64,000 nucleotides of DNA from Chamaelirium japonicum (Eukaryota > Streptophyta > Magnoliopsida > Liliales > Melanthiaceae): assembly GCA_947650365.1 (NCBI GenBank), contig CANTAL010000021.1, positions 744,001 to 808,000 on the forward strand, written 5' to 3'. The translations under genes were made by a program, and so were the position numbers. Below, one piece after another: positions 54,799 through 64,000 of this stretch; the stretch's first letter is position 1, and every line of letters begins with the position of its first letter. The notes beneath the pieces were generated by a model. The model worked only from the letters and a program-made list of their open reading frames with translations, searched no databases and was not told the origin of the DNA.

Positions 54799-56860
54799 CT
54801 GTGGCATCGGCTCGAGATGCCTCGACCTTACCCTTTCCCTAGTCGAAAGCCTTACCCCCGAGGGTCAATCTTTCCTTCGTGGGAGAAGCCACTGGCGGAG
54901 GTTGTAGAGTCCCAACCTCTACGCGACTCCCTCCCTCTCTTTGTAAAGGGGACGGAATATCGCGTGGCGGAGTGATCTCCCCTTCCTTCGGGCATTCAAC
55001 AGTCTGCTGAAGCCTGGCCATAAGGGTAGTTGCCTCCTCCGCCACTTGAGCAACCGAAAGATGGACAGCAGATGGAGGTTGCTCAACCTCCATCCCACCG
55101 CTCATTGAGGCACCCTCGATGCGAGGAACACTCGGGGGTAATTGGTCGAGGGGAGTGGGGTTGCTCGCAACCACGTCACTCCCCGATCATTTGATCCTGA
55201 TGCACGTGGGACACTTCAGTTCCTCAAAATGATAGGTGGGCAACACCTTCTGGCCGTCGCCCACCGTATCCATCACATCTTCCATTCGACAGGCCTTAGC
55301 CTCGTCGATAGGAACGGGCTGAGATTCTTCCTCGCCCCCACCATCGACTCCTTCTTCACCACCTCCATCTCCTCCATCTCCTTCTTCGTCGCCATCATCA
55401 TCATCCCCATCGTCGTCCTCATCATCGTCATCCTCATCACCACCTTCGTCATCGTCATCATCAACTTCGTCTTCGCCCTCCTCTTCATCTTTCTTTTTTT
55501 TTTCTTCTTCTTCTTCTCCTCCTCCTCCTTCGTTCTCCTTCTCCTCTTCTTCTTACTTCTTCTCTTCTTCTCCTTTCTCCTCCTCCTTCAGGACCCTTCT
55601 CTTCTTCACCTGACCCCTCCGGGTCATCACCAGCTTCTTCTCTGTTGGCAAGCGACACCTTGCCCCGTACGCCTTCTTCTCAGCCCGGACGGTTCTAACT
55701 ATCTTGCCTGATTGAGGATCCTCCTCAAAATCGGAGTACAAGACATCATTGTCCTCGTATCGAGCCTGCAGTTGGTGGAGGAGGTTGGCATTTCCATACC
55801 GGACCGGGCAGTTCGAAAACTGCTTCCACGATCGCGTGCCGCAGGTCAACTCCAAGAAAAGATTGTCGAGGGCCCCGACCCGCTCCCGATGACCATACGA
55901 AGGCTTCTCCTGTATAATACATGTCAACCTCTTTGTGTACTTGAGAACGAGGAGTCTCAGGCACAAAGAGAGGAGTCCACACCTCGGAGACGGAGATCGG
56001 CCAATCTGTGTATAGTTTGTCGGAGGGGACGGTATCGATGATCGGGCGGAGGGCGGAGACGCCAGTCAGATTGAAGAATGGGCTATCCTTCCTCGAGGCC
56101 CACTTGTAGTGGTAGAAGAAATAGCCCAACTCGATCCTTGCCTCTTCGCCTTTGGGGATGCTAGAGTAGCAAGCCCTGAGCTCCTCCTGGAAGTCAGACT
56201 CCACGCAGTAGAATGCGTAGATTATCCTCCATGCGTTCCCGGATATCTGCCCTGGGCAAAGCCCTGAGGTGTTCAGCAACCTTGCGGCGAACGGCAGCAG
56301 AGGGAGGCGCAGCCCACAGTTTAGCTGGCCGATGGTAACAACCATCCCCATCACTTGCTCCTTGCTGGCGAACGTGGTGAAGACAGTCCGCTTGTCGATC
56401 CCGAAAGCGGATTGAACTCCTGAGAGTGCTGGCCGATTCTTCCCCTCCATGAAGCAGGCTAGCAACTTCTGCCACTTGGCCCTCTTCACATCAGTAAGCT
56501 TGCCGCCAGTGTTATACTCGTAGGCGGGCTCCTCCGACAGCGGCATGAGATTCCCCAAGAAAAAGCTGGCCTTCGGGATGTGCTCTGGCCTTGACGGTGT
56601 AGAAGCAAACCCCACACCCATGTGCCTCTTGCCTAGCACACCGAGGGCGCCTTTTCCCATGCCCCGACCTTTCTGTATGGGCGACTCCGGAGCCCTCTCC
56701 TTCCCCTTCCTCTTAGATGGAACCACATTCTTCATCTTCATGCTGCCAGATGATGCCATTTCAACCGATCGAGAGAATGTGAGGAACCAAAAATTCGAGA
56801 GCAAAGTTCTGGACTTTGAAAATTTTTTTGAAGCGTGAGGCGAGAATGAAATCCAGAAAG

Positions 56861-56950
56861 GGCTTATAAACCCCTGAGAAGCTGGCATGAAGATCAAAAA
56901 AACACATGGCATCACCAGGTTAAAAGCCGTGTTTTTAGAAAGGACACGTG
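56861..56950 (-). promoter_or_regulatory. Antisense-gene promoter of element C: TATA box and two G-box positions
   Basis: On the minus strand: CACGTG (56950-56945), CATGTG (56908-56903) and TTTATAAGCC (56870-56861). The spacings are 42 and 38 bp, the same as in element B, and the ATG follows 111 bp after the start of the TATA box. In C the upstream G-box is intact and the downstream one is changed, the reverse of B. Confidence 0.65.
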
Positions 56951-56979
56951 GCGTCAATCCAAAGGAAGTGCTCTTCAAG

Positions 56980-57077
56980 GCGAACCGTCGGAGCCAGACG
57001 AAACGTTGAACCACAACGAACTACCGGTCCAGGCGTACTACCGGTTCAGGAGAAGCACCGATCCATGTGAACCACCG
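56980..57077 (-). repeat. 17-bp motif repeated six times upstream of the C antisense gene
   Basis: Six units of the type GACCGGTAGTTCGTTGTG or AACCGGTAGTACGCCTG on the minus strand, matching 34710-34813 in B unit for unit. It separates the palindrome array from the G-boxes. Confidence 0.6.
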
Positions 57078-57179
57078 GCTCGAGCAAAACAATTATCCTC
57101 CATCGCTGTTTGAAAACTTTACCCGTTCGATAGGTAGACGAGCGGGTAATTTTCTAAAGGATCGGGCAGAAAACAGGCT

Positions 57180-58640
57180 CTTTTGCCTGATCGCCTCAAC
57201 CTCCACCGATTGAATTTGACCAATCGGTCAACTTTGACCGATCGGTCAAGTTCAACTGATCGGTTCGATTTTTACTGGATCGGGCAAAAAACTTAGGTTT
57301 TTGCCCGATCGCCTCGACCTCGACCGGTTGACTCTAACCGATCGGCCAACTTTGACCAATCGGTCAAGTTCAACCGATCGATCAAATTTATACTGGATCG
57401 GGTGAAAAACTTAGGTTTTTGCCTGATCGCCTCGGCTTCGACCAGTTGAATTTAACCGATCAGTCAACTTTGACCGATTGGTCAAGTTCAACAGATCGGT
57501 CAAATTTCTACTGGATCGGGCGAAAAACTTAGGTTTTTGCCCGATCGCCTCAGCCGAGACCGGTTGAATTTAATCGATCGGTCAACTTTGACCGATCGAT
57601 CAAGTTCAACCGATCGGTCAAATTTCTACTGGATCAGGCAAAAAACTTAGGTTTTTGCTCGATCACCTCGGCCTCGATCGGTTGAATTTAACCGATCGGT
57701 CAACTTTGACCGATCGATCAAGTTCAACCGATCGGTCAAATTTCTACTGGATCGAGCGAAAAGCTTAGGTTTTTGCCCGATCACCTCGGCCTCGACCGGT
57801 TGAATTTAACCGATCGGTCAACTTTGACCGATCGGTCAAGTTCAACCGATCGGTCAACTTTGACCGATCGGTCAAGTTCAACCGATCGGTCAAATTTCTA
57901 CTGGATCGGGCAAAAAACTTAGGTTTTTGCCCGATCGCCTCGGCCTCGACCGGTTAAATTTAACCGATCGATCAAGTTCAACCGATCGGTCAAATTTCTA
58001 CTGGATCGAGCAAAAAACTGAGGTTTTTGCCCGATCACCTCGGCCTCGACCGGTTGAATTTAATCGATCGGTCAACTTTGATCGATCGGTCAAGTTCAAT
58101 CGATAGGTCAAATTTCTACTGGATCGGGCAAAAAACTTAGGTCTTTGCCCGATCGCATCGACCTCGACTGGTTGAATTTAACCGATTGGTCAACTTTGAC
58201 CGATCGGTCAAGTTCAACCGATCGATCAAATTTCTACTGGATCGGGTGAAAAACTTTGGTCTTTGCCCAGATCGCCTCGACCTCGACCGGTTGAATTTAA
58301 CCGATCGGTCAAGTTCAACCGATCGGTCAAATTTCTACTGGATCGGGTGAACAACTTAGGTTTTCGCCCGATCGCCTCAACCTCGACCGGTTGAAATTAA
58401 CCGATCGGTTAACTTTGATCGATCGGTCAAGTTCAACTGATCGGTCGAATTCCTACTGGATCGGTGAAAAAATAGTCTTTTTGACCGATCGCCTCGACCT
58501 CCACTGGTTGAATTTAATCAATCGGTCAACTTTGACAGATCGGTCAAATTCAACCGATCGGTCAACTTTGACCGATCGGTCAAATTCAATCGATCGATCA
58601 ACTTTGACCGATCAGTCGGCATTGGTCGATTGGTCTATCC
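57180..58640 (+). repeat. 118-bp palindrome array (W-box-like) in element C
   Basis: About 12 units; TACTGGATCGGG words start at 57273, 57391, 57509, 57627, 57745, 57899, 57999, 58117, 58235, 58336 and 58454. The spacing is usually 118 bp, with 154, 100 and 101 as exceptions, the longest consistent with gain of three 12-mers. A unit holds TTGACCGATCGGTCAA, two more GGTCAA cores, and GATCGGGCAAAAA paired with TTTTTGCCCGATC over a 7-base loop (13 bp perfect stem). Relative to the antisense gene it is upstream. Confidence 0.9.
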
Positions 58641-58735
58641 ACGCTAACACTCAAGGAATGTTTTACGCTCATGACAGGGGGTTGTTACGATTGCACCAAG
58701 AATCCAAGCCAGCCAGGGTGACCTCTACCTAGCTT

Positions 58736-58747
58736 GGAGGGGGTAAC
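58736..58747 (+). other. Element C polypurine tract
   Basis: GGAGGGGGTAAC directly before the 3' LTR, identical to that of element B. Confidence 0.8.
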
Positions 58748-59078
58748 TGTAGGTGTAAATTTTGGCAAGAAGTTTGCAAAACACAGGAATCGAGACTACC
58801 GCAGGACCCACCGGCCCTGCCTGGTGGGCCCACAGGGACTACCGCGGGACCCACCGACCCTGCCTGGGGGGCCTACAGAGACTACCTCAGGACCCACCCG
58901 CGATCACCTCTTGTGTCACTTTCCTATGCTTACATATCTAAAGTGATAACTCAAAGTGAAGCCATCAGTCTACGAACATATCCTCCAACCAACAGATTGG
59001 TCAAAGATCTACCCTTCAATATCAACTGACTGGTGAGAGGTGAAGTCTTCGGATCTGCACGAAGATTTTTCCCCTACA
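58748..59078 (+). repeat. Element C 3' LTR with a 347-bp internal deletion
   Basis: 331 bp against 678 bp for the 5' LTR. Both ends match (TGTAGGTGTAAATTTTGG; TTTTTCCCCTACA). The missing part corresponds to about 44540-44910, between GGACCCACC and CCTCTTGTGTCAC, and includes the TATA box. The junction near 58900 has a few extra bases (GCGATCA). Confidence 0.85.
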
Positions 59079-59815
59079 GAAACAAAGATAGAAGAGAGAA
59101 GGAGAGAAAAAAGAATGAAGAAATAAAAGAAGGGAGAAGAAGTCCTACTCCAGTCCATTAGCCATGAGTATAGGTGTGAAGTAAGAAGGAATCTAAATTC
59201 CAAAACTCAACTTCTCAATATTTATACGACCCCTTTAGGGTTGGGCATATTTGACGGCTCTCTCTTTCTCCCATCTCACAACACGTTATCAGTACGAACA
59301 TGTCGTGCCCAACCGACCAGTCGTAAGAAAATGGAGAGAGAAACGAAGACAGAGGGAAGAGAACGGAGAGATAAACAAAGAGATAAGAGAGAAAAAGTCA
59401 TGCTCTAGTCCATTGACCATGGGTATAAGTATGAACTAAGAAAGAATCTAAATTCTAATACTCCACTTCTGTCTTCGTTTCTCTCTCCGTTTTCTTGCGA
59501 CTGGTCAGCTAGGCTCGATGTGTTCGTGCTGATAACTAGTTGTGAGATGGGAGAAAGAGAGAGTCATCAAACGTGCCCCACCCTAAAGTGGTCATATATT
59601 ATTTATAGGGTAAGCTTACTTAGGACCTAAGCAATCTATAGAAAACCCTAATCCGTGGGAGAAGATAAAAGAGAACTGAAAGATATAATTATATTATTGA
59701 GAAGTGGAGTAGAGACGTCAAACGTGCCCCATGCCAAAGGGGTCGTATATTACTTATAGGTTAAGCTTACTTAGGGCCTAAGCAATCTATAGGAAACCCT
59801 AATCCATGGGAGAGA
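59079..59815. repeat. P-repeat units after element C
   Basis: Continues the duplication partner that element C split (59079-59330 matches about 9830-10070). A GA-strand unit lies near 59285 and an inverted one near 59530. No gene is seen. Confidence 0.65.
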
Positions 59816-60725
59816 TCCGACGATGGATAGCCATCCGATCGAACGATCTCAAAGCATTTGTACTGTTTCAAATTTTTTTAAAGAAAAATATAAATTATTT
59901 CTAAAGCAAAAAATTCAGGTGTGCCTCATCTTCCTTCTTTAGTTCCAATTATTTAATTAATTTAATTAGATTAATAAATTAAATAGTTAAATAATTAAAT
60001 AATTAAATAAATATATAATTATCTATATATTTAAATTATTTAAATAATTTATTTATTATTTAAATATTAAAATAAATAAATATATATTTGATTATTTAAA
60101 AAAATATTAAGTTATTTAAAAAAATATTTTATTAATTATATATTCAAATAATTAACTAATTATTTAAATAATAAGTAAATTTTTATTAAATTATTATTTT
60201 ATTTTATTACTTAACTAAATAATTAATATTTTTATTTCATTTAATATTTCATAGTTTTATAAATTAATTTTTTAATTATTTAATTAAATAATAATTAATT
60301 TAAAATATTATTTATTTAGCTATAAAATAATTTAATAATTAAATTATTTATTCCTTTAAGCAAATTATCTGTTTAATATATTTTTAACTAAATAAGTTTT
60401 TAAATATTTAAATTATTGAATAATTATTTAATTATTTTAAAATAAAATAATAATTAAAGAAATAACTAATAAAGAGAATTAATAAATTAATTATATAATT
60501 AAATCATTATTTAATAATATACTAATAATAAATAAATAAAATAATAAATTTCATTAAATAACAAGATAATTAAGTAATAAAATAAATTAATTAATTTACC
60601 AAAAATATAATTATTAAATTATTAAATTATTTAAATTATTTAATAACTAAATAAATAATTAATTTAATTAAAAAAATAATAATAACATTACTATGATAAT
60701 CATAATAACTTTAGGATGATACTAT
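59815..60725 (+). repeat. AT-rich module, full copy 2
   Basis: Same left edge (CCGACGATGGATAGCCATCC then GATCGAACGATCTC) and right edge (ACTATGATAATCATAATAAC then GATGATACTATTGAGAAGT) as 6975-7945. It is collinear with it in between, with many small indels. No coding capacity is seen. Confidence 0.7.
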
Positions 60726-62815
60726 TGAGAAGTAGAGTTTTAGAATTTAGATTCTTCTTACTTCACACCTATACCTGTGGCGAATGAACTGGAGTAAGAC
60801 TTCTTCTCTCTTCTCTTTTCGTTTATCTCATCATTCTCTTCTCTCTTCTTCTCTCAATCGATTATCAATGAATTTTTTGTAATAAAATTAATTTATATTT
60901 TTCTTTGAAAAATTTTAAAACAATACAACTGTTATGAGATCGTTCGATCAGATGACAATGAATTGGAGCAGGACTTCTTTTCTCTTCTATCTTCAATTAT
61001 ATCTCTGTTCTGTTCTCTCTTCTTCTCTCTCTTTAGTCTTCCTTTCTCTCTCTGTTTTCTTGTGATTGATCGACTGGGCTCGACATATTCGTGTTGATAA
61101 TGTATTGTAAGATGGGAGAAAAAGAGAGTCGTCAAACATGCCCCATCTAAAGTGGTCATATATTATTTATAGGGTAAGCTTACTTAGGGCCTAAGCTATC
61201 TATAGAAAACCCTAATCCATGGGAGAAGAAAGAAGAGAACGAAGAGACTTAATTATATTATTGAGAAGTGGAGTTTTGGAATTTAGATTCCTTCTTACTT
61301 AACACCTATGCTCGTGGCTAATAGACTGGAGCAGGTCTTCTTCTCTCTTCTCTTATTGTTTATCTCTCTGTTCTCTTCTCTCTTCTTTTCTCTCTTTTGT
61401 CTTCGTTTCTCTCTCCATTTTCTTATAACTGGTTGGCTGGGCTCGACATGTTCGTACTGATAAAGTATTATGAGATGGGAAAAAGAGAGAGCCATCAAAC
61501 ATGCCCCACTCTAAAAGGGTCGTATAAATATTAAAAAATAGAGTTTTGGAATTTAGATTCTTTCTTACTTCATACCTATACTCGTGGCCAATGGACTAGA
61601 GCAGGACTTCGTCTCTCTTTTTCTTCATTTATTTCTTTGTTCTCTTCTCTTTTCTTCTCTCTCTTTTGTGGAGTTTTGGAATTTAGATTCCTTCTTACTT
61701 CACACCTATACCCGTATAAGAAGAGACTATTTAAATAATTAATTCTTAGTTTTCTTCTCTCTCTTTTGTCTTTGTTTCTCTCTTTGTTTTCTTATGACTG
61801 GTTGGCTGGGCTAGACATGTTCGTGCTGATAACGTTTTGTGAGATAGGAGAAAGAGAGACCCGTCAAACGTGCCCCACCCTAAAGGGGTCGTATTTTATT
61901 TATAGGGTATGCTTACTTAGGGCCTAAGAAATCTATGGTAAACCCTAATCCATGGGAAAAGAGAGAAGAGAACGGAGAGATTTAATTATTTTATTGAGAA
62001 GTAGAGTTTTATAATTTAGATTCCTTCTTACTACACATCTATACCCATGGCGAATAGACTGGAGTAGGACTTCAACTCTCTTCTCTATTTGTTTATCTCT
62101 CTATTTTCTTCTCTCTCTCCTGTCTTCGTTTCTCTTTCTGTTTTCTAATAACTGGTCGGTTGGGCTCAATATATTCGTACTGATAACGTGTTGTAAGATG
62201 GGAGAAAGGAAGAGCCATCAAAAATGCCCCACCCTAATTAGATTTATTCTTACTTTATACCTATACCCGTGGCCAATAGGTTAGAGCAGGACTTCTTCTA
62301 TCTTCTCTCTTCATTTATCTCCCTGTTTTCTTCTCTCTTTTTTTCTCTCTCCTATCTTCCTTTTTCTCTCTGTTTTCTTATGACTGGTCGGCTGGGCTTG
62401 ACATATTCGTTTTGATAATGTATTGTGTGATAGAGCTAAAGAGAGCCGTGAAATATGCCTCACCCTAAAGGGGCCATATAAATATTGAGAAGTGGAGTTT
62501 TAGAATTTAGATTATTTCTTACTTTACACTTATACCCGTGGTGAATGGACTAGAGTAGGACTTCTTCTCTCTTCTCTCTTCATTTATGTCTCCGTTCTGT
62601 TCTTTCTTCTTCTCTCTCTTCTGTCTTCGTTTCTCTCTTCGTTTTTTTGTGACTGGTTGGTTGGGCTCGACATATTCGTGCTGATAATATGTTGTGAGAT
62701 GGGAGAAAGAGAGAGCCATCAAACGTGCTCCACCCTAAAGGGGTTGTATATTATTAATAGGGTAAGCTTACTTAGGGCCTAAGCAATCTATAGGAAATCC
62801 TAATCCATAGGAGAG
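60726..62815 (-). repeat. P-repeat mosaic, block 6, mostly inverted units
   Basis: Inverted units near 61095, 61458, 61825, 62180, 62410 and 62680, unusually all in one orientation. A small inverted fragment of the AT-module edge lies at about 60870-60955. No gene is seen. Confidence 0.65.
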
Positions 62816-63325
62816 ATCCGATGGTGGATAGCTATTCAATCGAACGATCTCAAAACAGTTGTAATATTTTAAATTTTTTAAAGAAAAATATAAATTATTT
62901 TTAAAGTAAAAAATTCGAGTGTGCCTTATCTTCCTTCTTTACTTCCTATTATTTAATTAATTTAATTAGTTTAATAAATTAAATAGTTAAATAATTAAAT
63001 AAATATTTATTTATCTATATAACTAAATATTTAAATTATTTATATAATTTATTTAATATTTAAATATTAAAATAAATAAATATTAATTTGATTATTTAAA
63101 AAAATTTAAGCTATTTAAAAAAATATTTTATTATTTATATATTCAAAAAATTAACTTATTATTTAAATAATAAATAAATAGTTATTGAATTATTATTTTA
63201 TTTTATTACTTAATTAAATAATCAATTTTTTATTTATTTTAATTAATATTTCATAATTTAATAAGAAAAATTGAATTAATTAATTATATAATAAATTTAT
63301 TAAAATTATTATTTTTGTAACTATA
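62816..63325 (+). repeat. AT-rich module, truncated copy 3
   Basis: Begins with the GATGGATAGCTATTCAATCG edge and follows the full copies for about 500 bp, then breaks into a P-repeat near 63325. Confidence 0.65.
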
Positions 63326-64000
63326 TCTTCTTTTCTCTTTTCTGTATTTGTTTCGCTCTCCATTTTCTTATGACTGGTCGGTTGTGCTCGATATGTTTGT
63401 GTTATAATGTGTTGTGAGATGGAAGAAAGAGAGAGCCATCAAACATGCCCCACCCTAATTAGATTTCTTCTTACTTTATACCTATACCCGTGGCCAATAG
63501 GTTGGAGCAGGACTTCTTCTATCTTCTCTCTTTGTTTATCTCCCTCTTATCTTCTCTCTTTTTTTCTCTCTCCTGTCTTCCTTTCTCTTTCTGTTTTCTT
63601 ATGACTGGTCGGCTGGGCTTGACATGTTCGTGTTGATAACGTATTTTATTTATAGGGTAAGCTTACTTAGGGCCTAAGTAATCTATAGGAAACCCTAATC
63701 CATGGGAGAGATCCGACGGTTGACAGCCATCCGATCGAACATGCCCTACCCTAAAGGGGTCGTATTAATCATTTATTTAAATAATTATTAAATTAATTCT
63801 TTTAATTAGTAAGCTTACCTTATAAATATTTAATTATATATAATTGATTATCACCATGGGTATAGGTGTGAAGTAAAAAGGAATCAAAATTCCAAAACTC
63901 CACTTCTCAATAGTATCATCTCAACAATATTATGATTATCATAGTAACATTACTATAATTTTTTTAATTAAATTAAATATTTATTTAATTACTAATTAAT
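63326..64000. repeat. P-repeat units and AT-module fragments at the window end
   Basis: Inverted P-repeat units near 63392 and 63630, a fragment of the AT-module left edge at about 63705-63740, and the reversed right edge (CAATAGTATCATCTCAACAA) at about 63907. The next AT module starts at the window end. Confidence 0.6.

Larger units (their letters stand above)
54114..56759 (-). pseudogene. Antisense, intron-containing additional ORF of element C
   Basis: The ATG at 56759 (start MASSGSMKMK) follows a TATA box by 111 bp. Exon 1 (56759-54799) encodes a basic N-terminus and a domain resembling PF04195, 'putative gypsy type transposon' (RLPLLPFAARLL...SGNAWRIIYAF...YFFYHYKW). An Asp/Glu-rich tract (55640-55270) and a Pro-rich stretch follow. 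Exon 2 is 54714-54578. Exon 3 (54500-54114) encodes a long coiled coil of Glu/Lys/Leu heptads. The frame is kept exactly across both introns, with GAT split as G|AT at the first. The defects are a frame change near 55870 (B has its own, nearby), probably more in the acidic tract, a TGA at 55189-55187 and a TAG at 54841-54839. Spliced coding length would be about 820 codons. Function unknown; related antisense ORFs are known in Tat elements such as Grande. Confidence 0.75.
44405..59078 (+). mobile_element. Element C: Tat-type Ty3/gypsy retrotransposon with an antisense gene
   Basis: The element is 14,674 bp, of which 2,220 bp are a nested solo LTR and its duplicated target. In order it has: 5' LTR, primer-binding site, gag, protease, RT, RNase H, a second RNase H, integrase, an antisense spliced gene, a palindrome array, polypurine tract and 3' LTR. 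The flanks are GAAAT and GAAAC, a 4-of-5 match to a target duplication. It belongs to the same family as element B, with matching LTR ends, gag and pol. Two RNase H regions plus an extra ORF after pol are typical of the Tat lineage. Every coding region is disrupted, so the copy is inactive. Confidence 0.9.

Overview
This is a gene-poor, repeat-saturated stretch of a plant nuclear genome. The evidence is three Ty3/gypsy LTR retrotransposons of the plant Tat type, a CACTA-like MITE, plant-style TATA, G-box and telo-box motifs, and long purine/pyrimidine and AT-rich repeats. I see no host protein gene, rRNA, tRNA or CRISPR array. The species cannot be named from the sequence.

Layout. The background (1-16870, 24837-32350, 41481-44404, 59079-64000) is a mosaic of about 75 copies, in both orientations, of one roughly 300-400 bp family called here the P-repeat. 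Each unit has a telo-box-like motif, TATAAATA, a short leader with ACACGTTATCAGCACGA, a start codon, and a GA-rich tail ending in a conserved block. AT-rich modules with conserved edges are interspersed. Some segments are higher-order duplications: 8430-10070 matches 43010-44404 plus 59079-59330, and 9700-11560 matches 12780-14680.

Element A (16871-24836, +) has 609 and 611 bp LTRs and a broken gag but no pol. Most of its interior is four different tandem arrays with 107, 67, 119 and 115 bp units. Element B (32351-41480, minus) has a GGAAT target duplication and broken gag, protease and RT. About 3.7 kb spanning RNase H, integrase and half of an antisense gene is missing. Element C (44405-59078, +) is the most complete: gag, protease, RT, two RNase H regions and integrase, all carrying stop codons. 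A 2.2 kb solo LTR of another family sits inside its gag with a perfect GCGGA duplication.

The most interesting content is the antisense gene shared by B and C between pol and the 3' LTR. It encodes a domain resembling the 'putative gypsy type transposon' family, an acidic tract and a coiled coil. In C the coding frame continues across two canonical GT-AG introns. Upstream of it, B and C conserve a TATA box, two G-box positions at identical spacing, a 17-bp motif repeated about six times, and a 1.4 kb array of palindromic 12-16-mers containing TTGACC (the WRKY W-box core). What would normally be called a repetitive 3' UTR therefore looks like the upstream control region of a passenger gene reading against the retrotransposon. 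Both copies of the gene are now decayed, so this describes an ancestral system rather than a working one.
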